Part shown: positions 21,904 through 33,718 of the stretch, in pieces
Numbering within the stretch: the first letter of the stretch is position 1
Layout of the letters: each line of letters opens with the position of its first letter
NCBI GenBank assembly: GCA_024704765.1
Contig: JAKMXF010000222.1
Coordinates: 1,368,400-1,432,399 of the forward strand
DNA length: 64,000 nt
Direction of reading: 5' to 3'
From: Oopsacas minuta
Lineage: Eukaryota > Porifera > Hexactinellida > Lyssacinosida > Leucopsacidae
Notes under the pieces: model-generated
The model's input: the letters and a program-made list of their open reading frames with translations, nothing else
Told to the model about the DNA's origin: nothing
Databases searched by the model: none
Position numbers and translations under genes: made by a program

Positions 21904-23091
21904 ATGGCGTCTAACGACTTAGAGCATTTCCAATCCAGAATATCGACCCTGATAGCTAGAGTTGAATCATTCTATTCTCATATCCATGATATTGTAGAGA
22001 GAAAGGAAACTCTTCTAATACAATTACAGGAGTTACAGAACTCATGGAAAGTTAATTCTGAAAAGATACTGAATGAAATAGATTCTAAGTTAAGTAATTT
22101 ACGGGAATCAAGTTCTAAACTGTTCACCAACAACCTGATCGATGCTGAGGAAAACATCTGTCTTTCATTTCAAAAATACTTCCAGCTATGCTACCCTAAT
22201 TTTCTTCCTACCTTAGTACATAATTCTGAGCTAGAGGTAGAATATCTAGGTAGTATTAATTACGAATCTGTCGCTCAGTATAGGAACAAGATATATCCTC
22301 AACAGAGTATTAGCAAAATAGGATCAGGCATAGATGACGTAATGGGCGTCCGTGCTGTTAAATTCGATTCTGAGGATGGTGAAGAGAGAGTTTACGTTGC
22401 AGATGCAGGAAATCATAGGATACAGGTATTCTCGGTGAATGGGGAGTATTTATTTAACTTTGGTGTAGATATCCTCTCTTCTCCCTGGGGACTCTGTACC
22501 AAGCTACCAGGTAGAGTACTAGTATCAGATGATATTGTTAATGCGGTGTATTGCTTTAATAAATCTGGTAGAATACTCACTGAGAAGAAAGGAGATGATA
22601 ATACGATAGATTGGAATCCGTTAGGTATAGATGCATGTCCAGACAGCTCTGAGATATTTATAGCTGATAGCAAACATAACAGAATAGTTATTCTAGATAT
22701 AAACTTCTATATTATATCTTACTTCTGTTCAGATAGTCTATCTTCTCCGCGTGATGTTCATGTGAATAGAGATAAAGTGTTTGTTCTAGACAAGAGTCAG
22801 TATTGTGTACACACGTTCTCACGTCCTGACTACTTGCATCTAACTCAAGTTATCCAGTACACATCTGGGACAGATTTCTTCAGTATAGACTCAAGAAGTA
22901 ATATTATATTATCAGTTACGGTATCACACTGTATACACATATACACTACAACAGGTGAATTTATACATAGGATCGGTTGGTTCGGAGAGAAACGCGGTAA
23001 GCTGGTATTTCCTACAGGAGTTGACTGTACTAAGGATTGGAGAATAGTTGTGATATCCTCCAGACTTAATGGACCTATTCAGGTCTATTAA
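21904..23091 (+). CDS. NHL-repeat beta-propeller protein, TRIM-like
   Basis: The product has 395 residues. Residues 5-100 are a helical, probably coiled-coil region (HFQSRISTLIARVESFYSHI). From about residue 135 onward come NHL-type repeats, for example YVADAGNHRIQVFSVNGEY, GRVLVSDDIVNAVYCFN, IFIADSKHNRIVILD and VFVLDKSQYCVHTF. Together they make a roughly six-bladed propeller ending GPIQVY. The order matches the C-terminal half of TRIM-NHL proteins, but the RING and B-box are absent, so it is unlikely to be an E3 ligase by itself. In the family, NHL propellers bind RNA or protein. Single exon. A decayed related gene lies at 33719-34545. Confidence 0.82.
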   Translation: MASNDLEHFQSRISTLIARVESFYSHIHDIVERKETLLIQLQELQNSWKVNSEKILNEIDSKLSNLRESSSKLFTNNLIDAEENICLSFQKYFQLCYPNFLPTLVHNSELEVEYLGSINYESVAQYRNKIYPQQSISKIGSGIDDVMGVRAVKFDSEDGEERVYVADAGNHRIQVFSVNGEYLFNFGVDILSSPWGLCTKLPGRVLVSDDIVNAVYCFNKSGRILTEKKGDDNTIDWNPLGIDACPDSSEIFIADSKHNRIVILDINFYIISYFCSDSLSSPRDVHVNRDKVFVLDKSQYCVHTFSRPDYLHLTQVIQYTSGTDFFSIDSRSNIILSVTVSHCIHIYTTTGEFIHRIGWFGEKRGKLVFPTGVDCTKDWRIVVISSRLNGPIQVY

Positions 23092-24517
23092 ATATATTTA
23101 TAACATTACTTCTATTTATTGCTTATCCATAGCTATTATTTATCTTTCTCGAATAATATTTATTTATTTATTTATTTACTTGTGTTTTTATCAAGAAATT
23201 AAATAGAAATCTTCAACAATTGCATATGCTAAATCTGAACATTCTGTAGCTGCCATATTAACGTATCCATTGAGAAGTTACGATCGAATTAGTGATAACT
23301 TCATAATGAATACGCCTATGAATTTCTCAATTGTAAATTTATGATATTTATATGAATAAATAACTAAACCAGATTTATCACTGTCATTTTGCTAAATATG
23401 CATATACCCTTTTGCTGGAATACATAGAATTTGTGGCATAGGTATCATATCAAGTATTCGAGAGAGAAACAAAATTACAGTTACCATAGTTGACAAGTCT
23501 CACGGATCCAAAGTGGCCATGTATTTGAATTTTTAACACAATCTCTCTTTTATTTTTCCAAATCTCAATTCAAATTTTATGGGAAATTTAAGTTATTACA
23601 GTGATCATGACGAATTGAATACTATTGCCCTGTATCTTGCGGGGGTGTGAGGAATACCCCCCCCACTTTTCGCTAAACTTGTCGGTAAACCCTAGTCTAC
23701 TGGAGTGGCCTTTGCCTGGCTGCCACAATTTATAGAAACATCTTAATATGGCTATATCCTGTTCAGCAGTCCCAATTTCCACAAGCTTTATAAGCCCATG
23801 TTAATAATAATAATAATGTATTATTATTCTGAGAAATAGTTTTCGCTCGCTAAGAAAAATATATAAAACGTAGCACTAGTTTTCTAACAAGACCAAGGTA
23901 TCTATGCTGTGATAAGTGAGGCAATTTTATTTAGGTCCCATCTTCGTTCACTTCATCGAAACGAACATCTTAAAGCCGAAATTCTAAGAAAAACTAATAA
24001 TTATTTTTTACACTAAAAATGATAGGTTCACATCCCCCACCTACTTAAGTAGTTCGACTGTACAAACGACATACTTTATACATTAGGTTTTCATTACACG
24101 CAGATTAGCGAATAGCTACGCCCCTAAAGTTACGTACATAGATGTTTCTTATATACTTATGTCACGAATTGTATGTATTTCGCCTTATTCTACAAGATGT
24201 ATTAAATTCAATTACATAAAATGACAGCCCAAACGCTTATAATTATACTTAGTATTCACTAAAATACCTTTCGAAGTGGGTGAACGTAAGTACTAAGAAA
24301 CAAGGCCAAGGACTGCAGAATCTGTAAGATTGTTTCTTCACGGAGGGTCCAAGTACTAGTAATTATCCAATATTTCAAAGATATTGTGTGTATTTGGTGT
24401 TTGCTTTATGAAGATACTATATCCTCTAATTGTAACTAGATACACGTTCTCATGTGTCAGATATAGCTATGCATATATTATATAATCTAATGACTAAAAT
24501 GTTCATAAAATCAATTA
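23092..24517. other. Intergenic region, no gene seen
   Basis: AT-rich spacer with a TTTA run near 23157-23177 and a (TAA)n/(TTA)n hairpin at about 23802-23828. No supported gene. It should contain the promoter of the receptor kinase that begins at 24518, but no TATA-type element stands out. Confidence 0.45.
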
Positions 24518-27500
24518 ATGTTTGTTATATTTTTTTTGTTATTTATCTCCTTTCTGTTCGGATGTCTCAGTCAATCAATCGGTGTTACTAATTGTCCTAG
24601 TGAAATCGGCTTTTTAGATTCGAGTAGCTTCAATCCTGATAGCAGTCATTATTTCTTTTACTTTTACAGTGGTGCAGAAGCTAATGGATCTAGCAATAGG
24701 TTTATATTTCCCAATCTGTCTGTATCATGCTATGTCAACGTCGAAAAAGTCAGTTTTATATAACAATTTATATTCATATTAGTTTTAGGTCAATTTATTT
24801 TATTGCTATTTGTAGATTGTATTATTTCAAGGTCTACCTTATGCTTGTTTTGATGCTAGAGCCCAGTATGTGTTTGATTTGTGGTCTCTAGATCCCGACA
24901 ACCCGGGGAGATATGAATTAATTTACACAGAAATTCTCAAAGACACAGGCACCAGTGTGTCTACACGAATAAATCTTTACCCCAATGCAGATCTCATCAT
25001 GTATCCTGGTGATGTAATCGGGTTTAGGTATGTACTTTGAGAGCTATTGGGACACGATCATACGGAGAGTCAAATTATACACAATCAACCATCAATTAAA
25101 TTATTCACAACTAACAATGTTGTTGTTCTTCATCATCTCTTATTGGGAAGTCCTGATATGTAAGATACTTTTTTCAATTGGTTGCTAAACGAATGTAACG
25201 AACTGCAACAAGTAATGTACGAGTATTACAGAGAATCTTCCTAACCAGTAGATGTGAATTTCTTGCCTACTATGAAGTCAACTATCCACCTTAGATTCGA
25301 CTGACATCCTAATTAATTACATTTTAAGATAAACAGACTCTATAAAGTTTGATAATTTTAATTTCTAGAATAATATTCTCTCGTTTACAGAATGAATGTC
25401 ATTATTTAATCCATAGGGATGCAGCATTAAACTTCTTCAGCAATTTGGAACCCAAAAAAGTAACCCCCACCTACTGGGGTATTATCCAACCATTCACCAG
25501 TTGCAGGACATTCTCTACTACAGAACTAGGTGAAGATGTGGTTCTTGAAGGCAATTGGGCTCCTTCCTTCAACTTTTCTCTTGTTCCTCAATCTCCTACT
25601 GCTACTGAGTTTCAGATTAAGTATGATAGGAATCAAATTGAATCTGGTGAGTTCATTTCATGTGTAAATATCCGTTGTGCGATTATTGGCCGTTTGAACG
25701 TATTTAACGTTTCCAAGGGAGGGAGTGATAATCCGTGATAATGTAAGTTATTGTACCAGATGTGAAATATAGTGAAATTTGTCTGTCCTTCTTGAATCTT
25801 ATTTATTGTTGTCTCCCTACAGTACAAACTATACAATTATATCACCGTGGTATCTACAAACCCATTTGTAACCACATCTGGCATATAAGAACAGCTGACG
25901 TTCTCTGTCAGATAGCTAACTTCTCACACGCAGTATATGCTGACACAGAACTCACTTATGAGTCCAGCTCCATGATAAAAAGAGACTTGTCTGAATACTA
26001 TTGGCTAGACTACTTGTACTGTCCTATGTATTTTGTGGAACCTCAGAAGTGCCTGAGGTCAAGCTGGGAATGTGTTTCTAATTGCACTACATACAGCCAA
26101 ACAGCTGCTACATCCTGTGCTATGGTAAGTAACAGTGTAGATAACTATTAAAACATTAATCAAAATGCATGTAAAATGAATACAAGTACAATAAGCAATG
26201 TATCATACGGAGGTAGTCTGAATCTATTAGACATAACTATTTGGAAGTAGTTAGAGTATCCCAAGATTTGTATTATTTCTTCTCCTTCAATAGAGATCAC
26301 TCTCTTCAAGTTGTTTCCTTGTCTTATCTCTCCATCTATTGTATCTCCTTCCAGTTTTAGAGTAAATCTATTATTCTTTGTAAAATAGATTTGCCACGAA
26401 TTATTTCTTCTCTGAATAGAATAATTACTGGAGCTCTTTTGTTGAGTAATTATAGTATCATTAGAAGGATGTACTATTTCAGGTGGAAGTAGTTTGCATA
26501 GCATTCTTAAAGAAATCTCGTTGCTATGCTGTGGGGCTAGTTTCAATACATTTCTGTGTATAAGTTTATGCTGCTTGAAACTGAATAGATGGATTTCTTG
26601 ACCTAAATAATCTTTCCCAACTTTGAGAACTCTCCTTCCACTCAATCCACCACCTTCCTGGTAACTACTAACCTCTATTTCTAACCTGTCCATTAGCTGT
26701 ATAGGATAGTATAATGCAGATTGTCTCAATAACACTTCATTCTGTACTCTTGATGGTAACTTAGTTGAGTCTCCTAACCTCCAAATAGTTAGATCTCTGA
26801 GGGATGGTACTACTGAGTATACAATCAGTGAGTATAATCCCTCTTCTGTTACACACAACACACTGCTACTCTCTCTACCTTCTCTCCAGCTGATATCTAA
26901 CACAGGAGACATAGTATTAATATCAAATGAATTTATTTCTATACCTTCTCCACTGAAGAATACCAATGACTGTGTGTTACTGTATCTTATCACCGTGATT
27001 AGAATATCCCTAGTAGCAACCCATAAATATGTAGACACATTTAACCCTGCAGGGTATGTCAGCTGTCCATTTGTATCCATAATACACAGTTGCTTGTCAC
27101 TATTTAACGCATGAATAATCCCGTCTATATTAGTAGATATCCTCGGAGAGTAAGTTAAACTGGTTTGATAGGTCACCTGCCAGGTCTGTGTAGATACATG
27201 AATTAGTGTGTTGTTTGTTAGTGATATTATCAGCTCTTGGTCATCTCTCCCCCAGGCTAATCTATGCTGATTGTGTGTCATATTTTCTGTAAAATCCTTA
27301 CCAGTAATTGATCTTGACAAGATTACACTAACATTACTTAATTGAGATCCCGGAGCATTGAGGGCTAAGTACCCACATAGTAATAGGTTATGTGTCCTGT
27401 GTGTGTAGCGGAGGGTGGCAAGAGAAGTGCCGGAATGAGACCAAGCTAGTCCTGCTACCAGCTCTACTGTTGCACTTGTTATTTTAGCTAGTTTAGCAAT

Positions 27501-30500
27501 GCCTTCTCTCGGTTTGTTTATTCTCAGTAGTAAGAGACTGCCATTTTGGTCTATAATAGCAACTTCCTTATGTATAGATGTAGTAGCTATGTGAGTTACA
27601 GTCCTGATGCAACCATATGATAAGGTTATGCTGTATGGGATCTCAGTAGAGGTTTGAGTTGGATACCATGTGAACCCGATTGACCCTGACTTATGGCCAG
27701 TCAACAGACAGTCAAAATTAAGGTCTACTTGTACCCAGGAGCATGCTGATACAGAATCAAGCAACCTCACTAAATTTGGTTTGTAGGAAAATACTATAGT
27801 GGTCATATTATTTGATAACCATATCCTGAGATAACAGTATATATCTATAATATTGTGTTGTTTGAATATCACACCTCTCATTTGTGACATGATATCCTCT
27901 TGAGTAGATAGGCCATTGTTCTGTTGTGGTATCCTCTAATTATAACCCAATCAAAATCAATTCATAATAATATTATTTTGTCACCTAAAATTGAGTGAAT
28001 GACTGTTGACTATACCATACGTACTGTTCTGATTCACTTAATTAGGTAGTGATAGAATTTAATTGTACTAGGTTCTAGCATCGAAAATGTTGTCAATGAT
28101 TCCCCGAATTTGGGCGGGAACTTCGGCACGAGTCCTCTTATAGACCATGTCCATCTTCAAATGATATTGAAACTGTCAAAGGTAGAATTATGTCGGATTG
28201 CATGAATAATTCGTTAATCACTTAAATCGAGTTCTGTAGTATAATTGGTGATAGTATACTGCCTGAATAACTGGTAATCACGAGTTAGTACAGAGGACTG
28301 CCAGAATTGGTTTCGGATAATGCATACACTAGATGACGCTAATCACTCTATCCATCCTACAATCTTGAAGTTTGCTGAACCAGACCCACCAAAAATATTA
28401 GCATTCTAATCAGAGCAGTCGGAAGTTGTGCGGCTGGGGCGGCCCTGAATCTAACATTGGATAATATGAATCTCGAATATGGACAAATCAACAATGTTAA
28501 TTAAATAATTGTGTTCAGTTAAAAGTGTAATAAATGTTATGAGTGGTAACAGACCGATTCCTTTAGATTAGCATTTATAATCTAGTAACGTAATTTCTTA
28601 GGAAGAAGGTAGAACACGCCTTGTTTTGAGAGAAATACATCCTAACAGTACTAACCAGTCTATTTTTGATACTCTAACTCAATTCTCTTCTGACTTTACT
28701 AGACGCAGAGTTCCTACTGTACAGATATATTATAAACAACACTGGCAAGACTTGTCAGGAGATGATTTGTTACGATCCACTGGTGAAGTTATTTGCAAGT
28801 CTCATGGATTTGCTAACATATTCTTCATCGGAAAGTTTGAAACTAATAACTCTAAAGACCATATTCTATTGAACTGCACAGGTATTTTATTTACTAAATA
28901 ATAATATAATAGAGATGTTTCACAAACCTTTGTTGCTAGGACTTATATTAATAATGAGCCGCTTCGCATGCTCGCGCTGCGCGGCTTGCGAATACTTTGT
29001 ATTCGCATGGGACTCGGCACTTCGTGCCTCTAATTTAGCAAAGTGTAAAATTGCAAATTGAATTAATAAATTAATATTTCAACTATTTTACTTTTATTCA
29101 TAAAAACAACCAATAATTTAAATAAGAAAAACTTGAATATGCAAAATTCGGATTCAGCATCCTTTGATACCCATCTATAGCCATCATAAAAACAACAAAA
29201 ATTTACATATGATAAATTCGAAAGTGTGAAAATCGGAATCAGCATACTCGATTACCCTAATGTAATTGTTTAATTTTCCTATATCGTCAACAGAAGGATA
29301 TGTTATTCCCTATATTATATTCACAGATCATCTTCCCTACTATTATAATACAAAGTGGACAAACAAACAAACAAACACAATAATTGATTTTTAAAATACA
29401 GATTTAATAAATAACATTCTGTAATTATGAGTCTTTAAATCTTGCATCACAATATAGTGACGTATCAAATGAATTTAATAAACGGATTACTTATATGTCG
29501 GCGGCCTACATTGTCGGCTAGCCGACAAAAACGGCTAACCTGTTGGAAATAGTATGCATTAACTAACTAAATCAATTAAGTTCACAATTTTTTGTCAAAT
29601 TGTCTTTTCTTTTTTGTTTTCATCTCGGTAAATATCCGCTTCCGTTTATTTGGTGGACGTCCTTTACTCTTAACATGTCTAGGATTCTTTACTTTAGTGA
29701 TATTCCAAGTAGTCTTGTGTGCTATTTGTGCTTCGGGGTGATCGACAGCTAGTAGATGGTAATAGTATTCTGTAAAAAGGAAAATGAAATGTATGTTAAG
29801 AATTATTACTTGATTTCCAATAGGTTAGCCGTTTTTTCGGCTAGCCGACATATAAATAATCCGTTTACTAAAATACAATAGTATAAAATTTATTTTTGGT
29901 ATCCTGATTATAATCCTGGTAATTACTCTATTTAGGCTCAGAATCAAGTACATCAGAATGCACTATTCAAGAATATTCACTCAATACATCATCTAATTAT
30001 CTTCCTATACTGGTTTGTTCCTATGAAGAAGGTTACATCTCTCTCTACAACAATCAATCACACTCTAGAAATAAAGGAGAAGTTCAATACTCTACCAATT
30101 CTAGCTCATTAGCCTTTGTGTGTACTGATAACTGGAGTGCAATAGAGAGTAGTGTTGTATGTAGTCAGCTGGGATATCCAACACTTCTTAACTATAATCT
30201 CGTCCTTGCTAATCTATCTGATCAGTCTCAATACAATTACTACCAGCAGATTGATACATTACACATGATTGAGGTATTGTAATTATTTAAAAGATATTAT
30301 AATACAACATTAACCCCCGATGAAATATTCCAGGAAATATTTCAATTAAACATCCTTTGGGGAGTCGTATCGCATAGCAATGACAGCACGACGCTTTGGG
30401 AACATCTCGTACCATAATGTACAAATTCCAGTATACTTCCGAGTTCCGAATAATGAGCAATGTATAATTGTTGTTTCCATGACATCATGCGTTATTTAGT

Positions 30501-32814
30501 GGGATGAGTAAGTTTAATATGAACTATTGTGATAGATGACACTAATGAAAGAGAAATATTAATTTTAGATATGATATACTCGTGACCTACGTAGGCCACG
30601 AGTATACAAGTTATATTTTCATTTACATATATTTGTGTGTATAGGGAAAACCTCCAAGTTTGCTAGTTTCAACTGCAATATATTTTGTCTAATTTACTTC
30701 CTTAGGCTAACTTTGAGTGTTCTGGATATGAATCTTCCCTCAGAGATTGTGGTATTACTAGAGTAACCACTAACTCTACTGTCTGTCAGAGGAACATTGT
30801 TAATATAACCTGTGAACCTGATCAGCTGATTCACAATGAAACATTTGACTGTTATAACTATATAGAATTTCTAGCTCCTTCTCTTAACTACAAATTCAAA
30901 AATGAATACTCCTCCAATTGCTTCTCCCTCTACAATGTCCTTTCTCTAACCAACGATATTAAATCTACAAGCACTGGAAAATACTTCATTCAATCCATTT
31001 CATTTGAACGCACCATCTCTATGCATAGTAATTTTATCAAACTCAGCAGTACAACAGATATCCAGAAGCGTTCTATTGATAATTCAGAAGATTTATGTTA
31101 CGTAATATATTTTGATTCTAAGGGAGCTCCTCTATCTGTAGCTGGTATTACAAACAGTACTACACTCACATATAGTACATTATATCATGTAACAGATTAT
31201 CCTGATGCAATACAACTAACTGGTAACATTACTAACTTACAAGAACCAATTAATACTACTTCTATGTCTCTTGTATGCGATAAAGCTGGTACCTCTATAT
31301 CCAATGCTTATTTGCTTAGTTCACACAGTGAGCCTAGCATTACTACAGTAGATTCTCCATCTTTTATAGGGAATTTTGAATCATTACAAGGATTGGAAAC
31401 CGCTTACAAGTCAGTAATAACTCCTACTACACCTCCAATAACTACTACCGATATCACCTCTACTAGTAGACCTATTCCCAATCACGATGCTTTGATGTTC
31501 ACAGGGATAGCTACTGGAGTAATTGTATTTGTATCTATTATAGTATCTACATTTATTTGTCTGTTACACATACTTCGTAGACATTACAAGAAGGAGATTG
31601 TTACTTTACAAATACAATCAAAAGCAGTTGTATCTTCCGTCTATCCAGCTGAAAATTGTGCTAACGATCATTTTCTCAACCTCAGTCAATCAACAAATAA
31701 TTATGTCCAGCAAAACGTGTACTACTATAAACTCAAACTAAAATCAAACACATGTGCCCAATTCGTAGAATCCACTAGATCAATACGTCATACTATGCTA
31801 ACCGTCAGTATAGTGCCTAAGTTTGGTGTTAAGATGCCAGAAGTTAATTATGTAGGTGTTAATTCTAAGAGGAACTTTGATACCACCGATCAGTGGCACC
31901 TAGAGAGAGATAAGCTGGTGTACTTGAGAGAACTAGGATTGGGGTATTATGGGAAAGTGCAGTTGATGGAAGCTAAGAATATGTACGGATATGATAAACT
32001 ACCTGTAGCTGTCAAAACACTGTCAACTCAAGACAAACAGCAAACTGAGCAATTTATGAGAGAAGTCAAGCTAATGATGTCTCTGCAGAATGAGTATGTT
32101 GTGTCTCTGCTGGGGTTCTGTCCTCCAACCAAGGACGCTACCCCTCTGATGGTGCTGGAGTACATGGAATTTGGAGACCTCAAGAGTTTAATACAATCAT
32201 ATCTAGATACTCCTGCAACCAGAGAGAGGGAGCTTAACATCCTTCATCTGGTATCCATGGCTCATAATATTGCATCAGCACTTGTATACTTGGCAGAGCA
32301 TTACTACGTACACAGAGATATAGCAGCTAGGAATTGTCTGGTTGGGAAAGGATTAATCTGTAAATTATCTGACTTTGGATTGACTCTAATGACAGATGGT
32401 CAGAGCTCCAATGCTCTGCCTCGTATCAATACTACTGTACCGGTTAAGTGGACTGCTCCTGAGACATTCTTATCTGGAGTATTCTCATTCAGCAGTGACG
32501 TATGGTCGTATGGAGTATTCTTGTGGGAGATATTTTCTTATGGAGCTGAACCCTTAGAAGATCTTACAAAAGATGAACTTATCTCAGCCATAAAGAGTGG
32601 TACTTTGGCATTACCACACATTCCAAATGTACCTGGTTTCTGTAACGATCTCATACAGATGTGTTGTTTCTTCGATCATCTTCAGAGACCTTACATTCAA
32701 GACGTGAAGGGCATTATTGAGGGTGTATTGTTCCAGAATGAGAGTAATGATTCTAATTCAGTTCATTCTTGTACTGATGACGAAAAAACTTTAGTAGAGA
32801 GCACAATAATATAA
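24518..32814 (+). CDS. SRCR-domain receptor tyrosine kinase, seven exons
   Basis: I joined exons 24518-24748, 24816-25027, 25417-25646, 25823-26124, 28602-28881, 29936-30273 and 30706-32814. Introns are GT-AG, phases agree, and the product is 1233 residues. Order: signal peptide (MFVIFFLLFISFLFGC), an unrecognised 200-residue ectodomain, three SRCR-like domains (about 225-325, 330-418 and 430-560, the last with VVCSQLGYPTLLNY), a membrane-proximal stalk and a TM helix (about 794-819). The tyrosine kinase spans about 930-1210. Kinase motifs are intact: GLGYYGKV, VAVKTL (K968), HRDIAARN, DFG (1087) and VKWTAPE. The DFG-to-APE loop contains no tyrosine, unusual for a receptor kinase. The ligand is unknown. 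The least certain joins are the exon 1 donor (GTCAGT) and the exon 3 acceptor. Intron 4 holds a nested minus-strand gene; intron 5 holds a MULE-like relic and a hairpin repeat. Confidence 0.82.
26160..27890 (-). CDS. Intronless beta-propeller protein nested in RTK intron
   Basis: The frame encodes 576 residues from ATG 27890; a second in-frame ATG 28 codons in (MTTIVFSYKPN) is an alternative start. The sequence has the rhythm of degenerate WD40-like blades, for example LAWSHSGTSLATLRY, LAWGRDDQELIISL and VLDISWREGRESSSVLCV. These suggest one or two propellers in the first 400 residues, followed by a beta-rich tail and a hydrophobic C-terminal end (LLIVLVFILHAF). I do not recognise the family. 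The gene lies wholly inside intron 4 (26125-28601) of the receptor kinase on the opposite strand, with its stop codon only 35 bases from the kinase exon 4 donor. Its 3' UTR is therefore likely to overlap that exon in antisense. Confidence 0.7.
   Translation of the reverse strand: MSQMRGVIFKQHNIIDIYCYLRIWLSNNMTTIVFSYKPNLVRLLDSVSACSWVQVDLNFDCLLTGHKSGSIGFTWYPTQTSTEIPYSITLSYGCIRTVTHIATTSIHKEVAIIDQNGSLLLLRINKPREGIAKLAKITSATVELVAGLAWSHSGTSLATLRYTHRTHNLLLCGYLALNAPGSQLSNVSVILSRSITGKDFTENMTHNQHRLAWGRDDQELIISLTNNTLIHVSTQTWQVTYQTSLTYSPRISTNIDGIIHALNSDKQLCIMDTNGQLTYPAGLNVSTYLWVATRDILITVIRYSNTQSLVFFSGEGIEINSFDINTMSPVLDISWREGRESSSVLCVTEEGLYSLIVYSVVPSLRDLTIWRLGDSTKLPSRVQNEVLLRQSALYYPIQLMDRLEIEVSSYQEGGGLSGRRVLKVGKDYLGQEIHLFSFKQHKLIHRNVLKLAPQHSNEISLRMLCKLLPPEIVHPSNDTIITQQKSSSNYSIQRRNNSWQIYFTKNNRFTLKLEGDTIDGEIRQGNNLKRVISIEGEEIIQILGYSNYFQIVMSNRFRLPPYDTLLIVLVFILHAF
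27891..28601. other. Remainder of RTK intron 4
   Basis: This intronic stretch lies upstream of the nested propeller gene and so should contain its promoter. It is AT-rich, with no further gene or clear repeat visible. Confidence 0.4.
28955..29030. repeat. Hairpin-chain repeat, copy 1
   Basis: A GC-rich island in AT-rich intron 5 is built from consecutive short hairpins. One pairs GCGAATAC with GTATTCGC around TTT (28988-29006). Another pairs GGCAC with GTGCC around TTC (29016-29028). Upstream is a CGCTTCGCATGCTCGCGC segment. Related copies are at 40404-40473 (same strand) and 37021-37094 (opposite strand), and stems differ by paired changes. Confidence 0.6.
29479..29867 (-). mobile_element. 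MULE-like transposon remnant in RTK intron 5
   Basis: Inverted ends of about 50-65 bases (left arm 29479-29545, right arm 29816-29867) begin TAAACGGATTA and include a TGTCGGCTAGCCGACA palindrome. The interior, read on the minus strand, keeps a 60-codon open segment with a splice-acceptor-like TTTACAG upstream. It encodes a basic tail including KNPRHVKSKGRPPNKRKR. An SKGRP/AT-hook-like basic stretch after the SWIM finger is typical of MuDR/FAR1-type transposases, so this looks like a deletion derivative retaining the last exon. No catalytic region remains. Confidence 0.5.
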
Positions 32815-32860
32815 TTATTTGTAATTAATTGTGATATATTCCTGTACTTTTAGATATTCC

Positions 32861-32919
32861 CCTCCTCCCCTCCTCCCCTCCTCCCCTCCTCCCCTCCTCC
32901 CCTCCTCCCCTCCTCCCTC
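32861..32919. repeat. CCCCTCCT microsatellite after RTK stop
   Basis: About seven to eight tandem copies of an 8-base CCCCTCCT unit begin 47 bases after the receptor kinase stop codon. If transcribed it gives a pyrimidine-only tract in the 3' UTR. Simple sequence by inspection. Confidence 0.85.
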
Positions 32920-33718
32920 TTCCCCTCTACTTTGCTTAATTGCCTTTGATATTACTAATACTGACATATGCTTATACAGTACATTTATTATCGGCGATGT
33001 TATTTGATGCAAGGTATGTATGTTCTCTTAACTCTACAGAGCTCTTCGAATATATAATCTTTTTTTGGAAAGCTGAATAGGCTAAATAGCATATGCTTTC
33101 ATACTTTATTTATGAGCTCATTGCTTCGCAAAGATCTCGTCGCTCCGCTTCACGCGGTATTTCATGAGTACCCAGAAAGACTATGAAAGGAGCAGCCATT
33201 AGCTAATAAGTCACTATACTTTCTCTATAATCAATTTTCTATCACAACAATGAGTAACGAAAGTTCTGATCCCAATTTCTGGTGAAACTATATAACCATA
33301 TAATGCTAACTATTTTATAGGCAATTATGCAGCATTTTAGCTTCTTGACAGCTGGAGGACAGACCTGCAGCTGTCACCGTGAATATTATTCAGAGATTAG
33401 TGACTCCCGAATTCTATAGAAGATTCGGGGACACTATTCCCATTAGGGTAATGTTAGGGGACAGGGCTGGGGTTGGTTAACCGAATTAGAGCGTGGCTAA
33501 AACCTTTTCGATAATATCGGTTAACCGATTAACCGCTGTAAGTATTCTATGATACAATCAATAGAGTTTTGTATCTAAAATTGTAAATATCAATACATAG
33601 CTAGTATATATGCAATTGTGATGCGATTGTATCTAAAAAACTATTGAAATTTAGTAATACTGACCAAAAATGTAAGAGCTATAGAGTTTTTAGATCCTCT
33701 ACAGACAGTTGTCCTCTT
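32920..33718. other. Intergenic region with GC-rich hairpin island
   Basis: No gene. An ATGAGCTCAT palindrome and small hairpins (TTGCTTCGCAA, and CCGC..GCGG around TTCAC) occupy 33112-33166. Around 33473-33540 there are repeated GGTTAACCGAT-type palindromic words. Confidence 0.45.

Noticed and set aside
33473..33540. GGTTAACCGAT-rich words as ends of a transposon
   Set aside because: The palindromic words are too short and I could not find paired ends or a target duplication.
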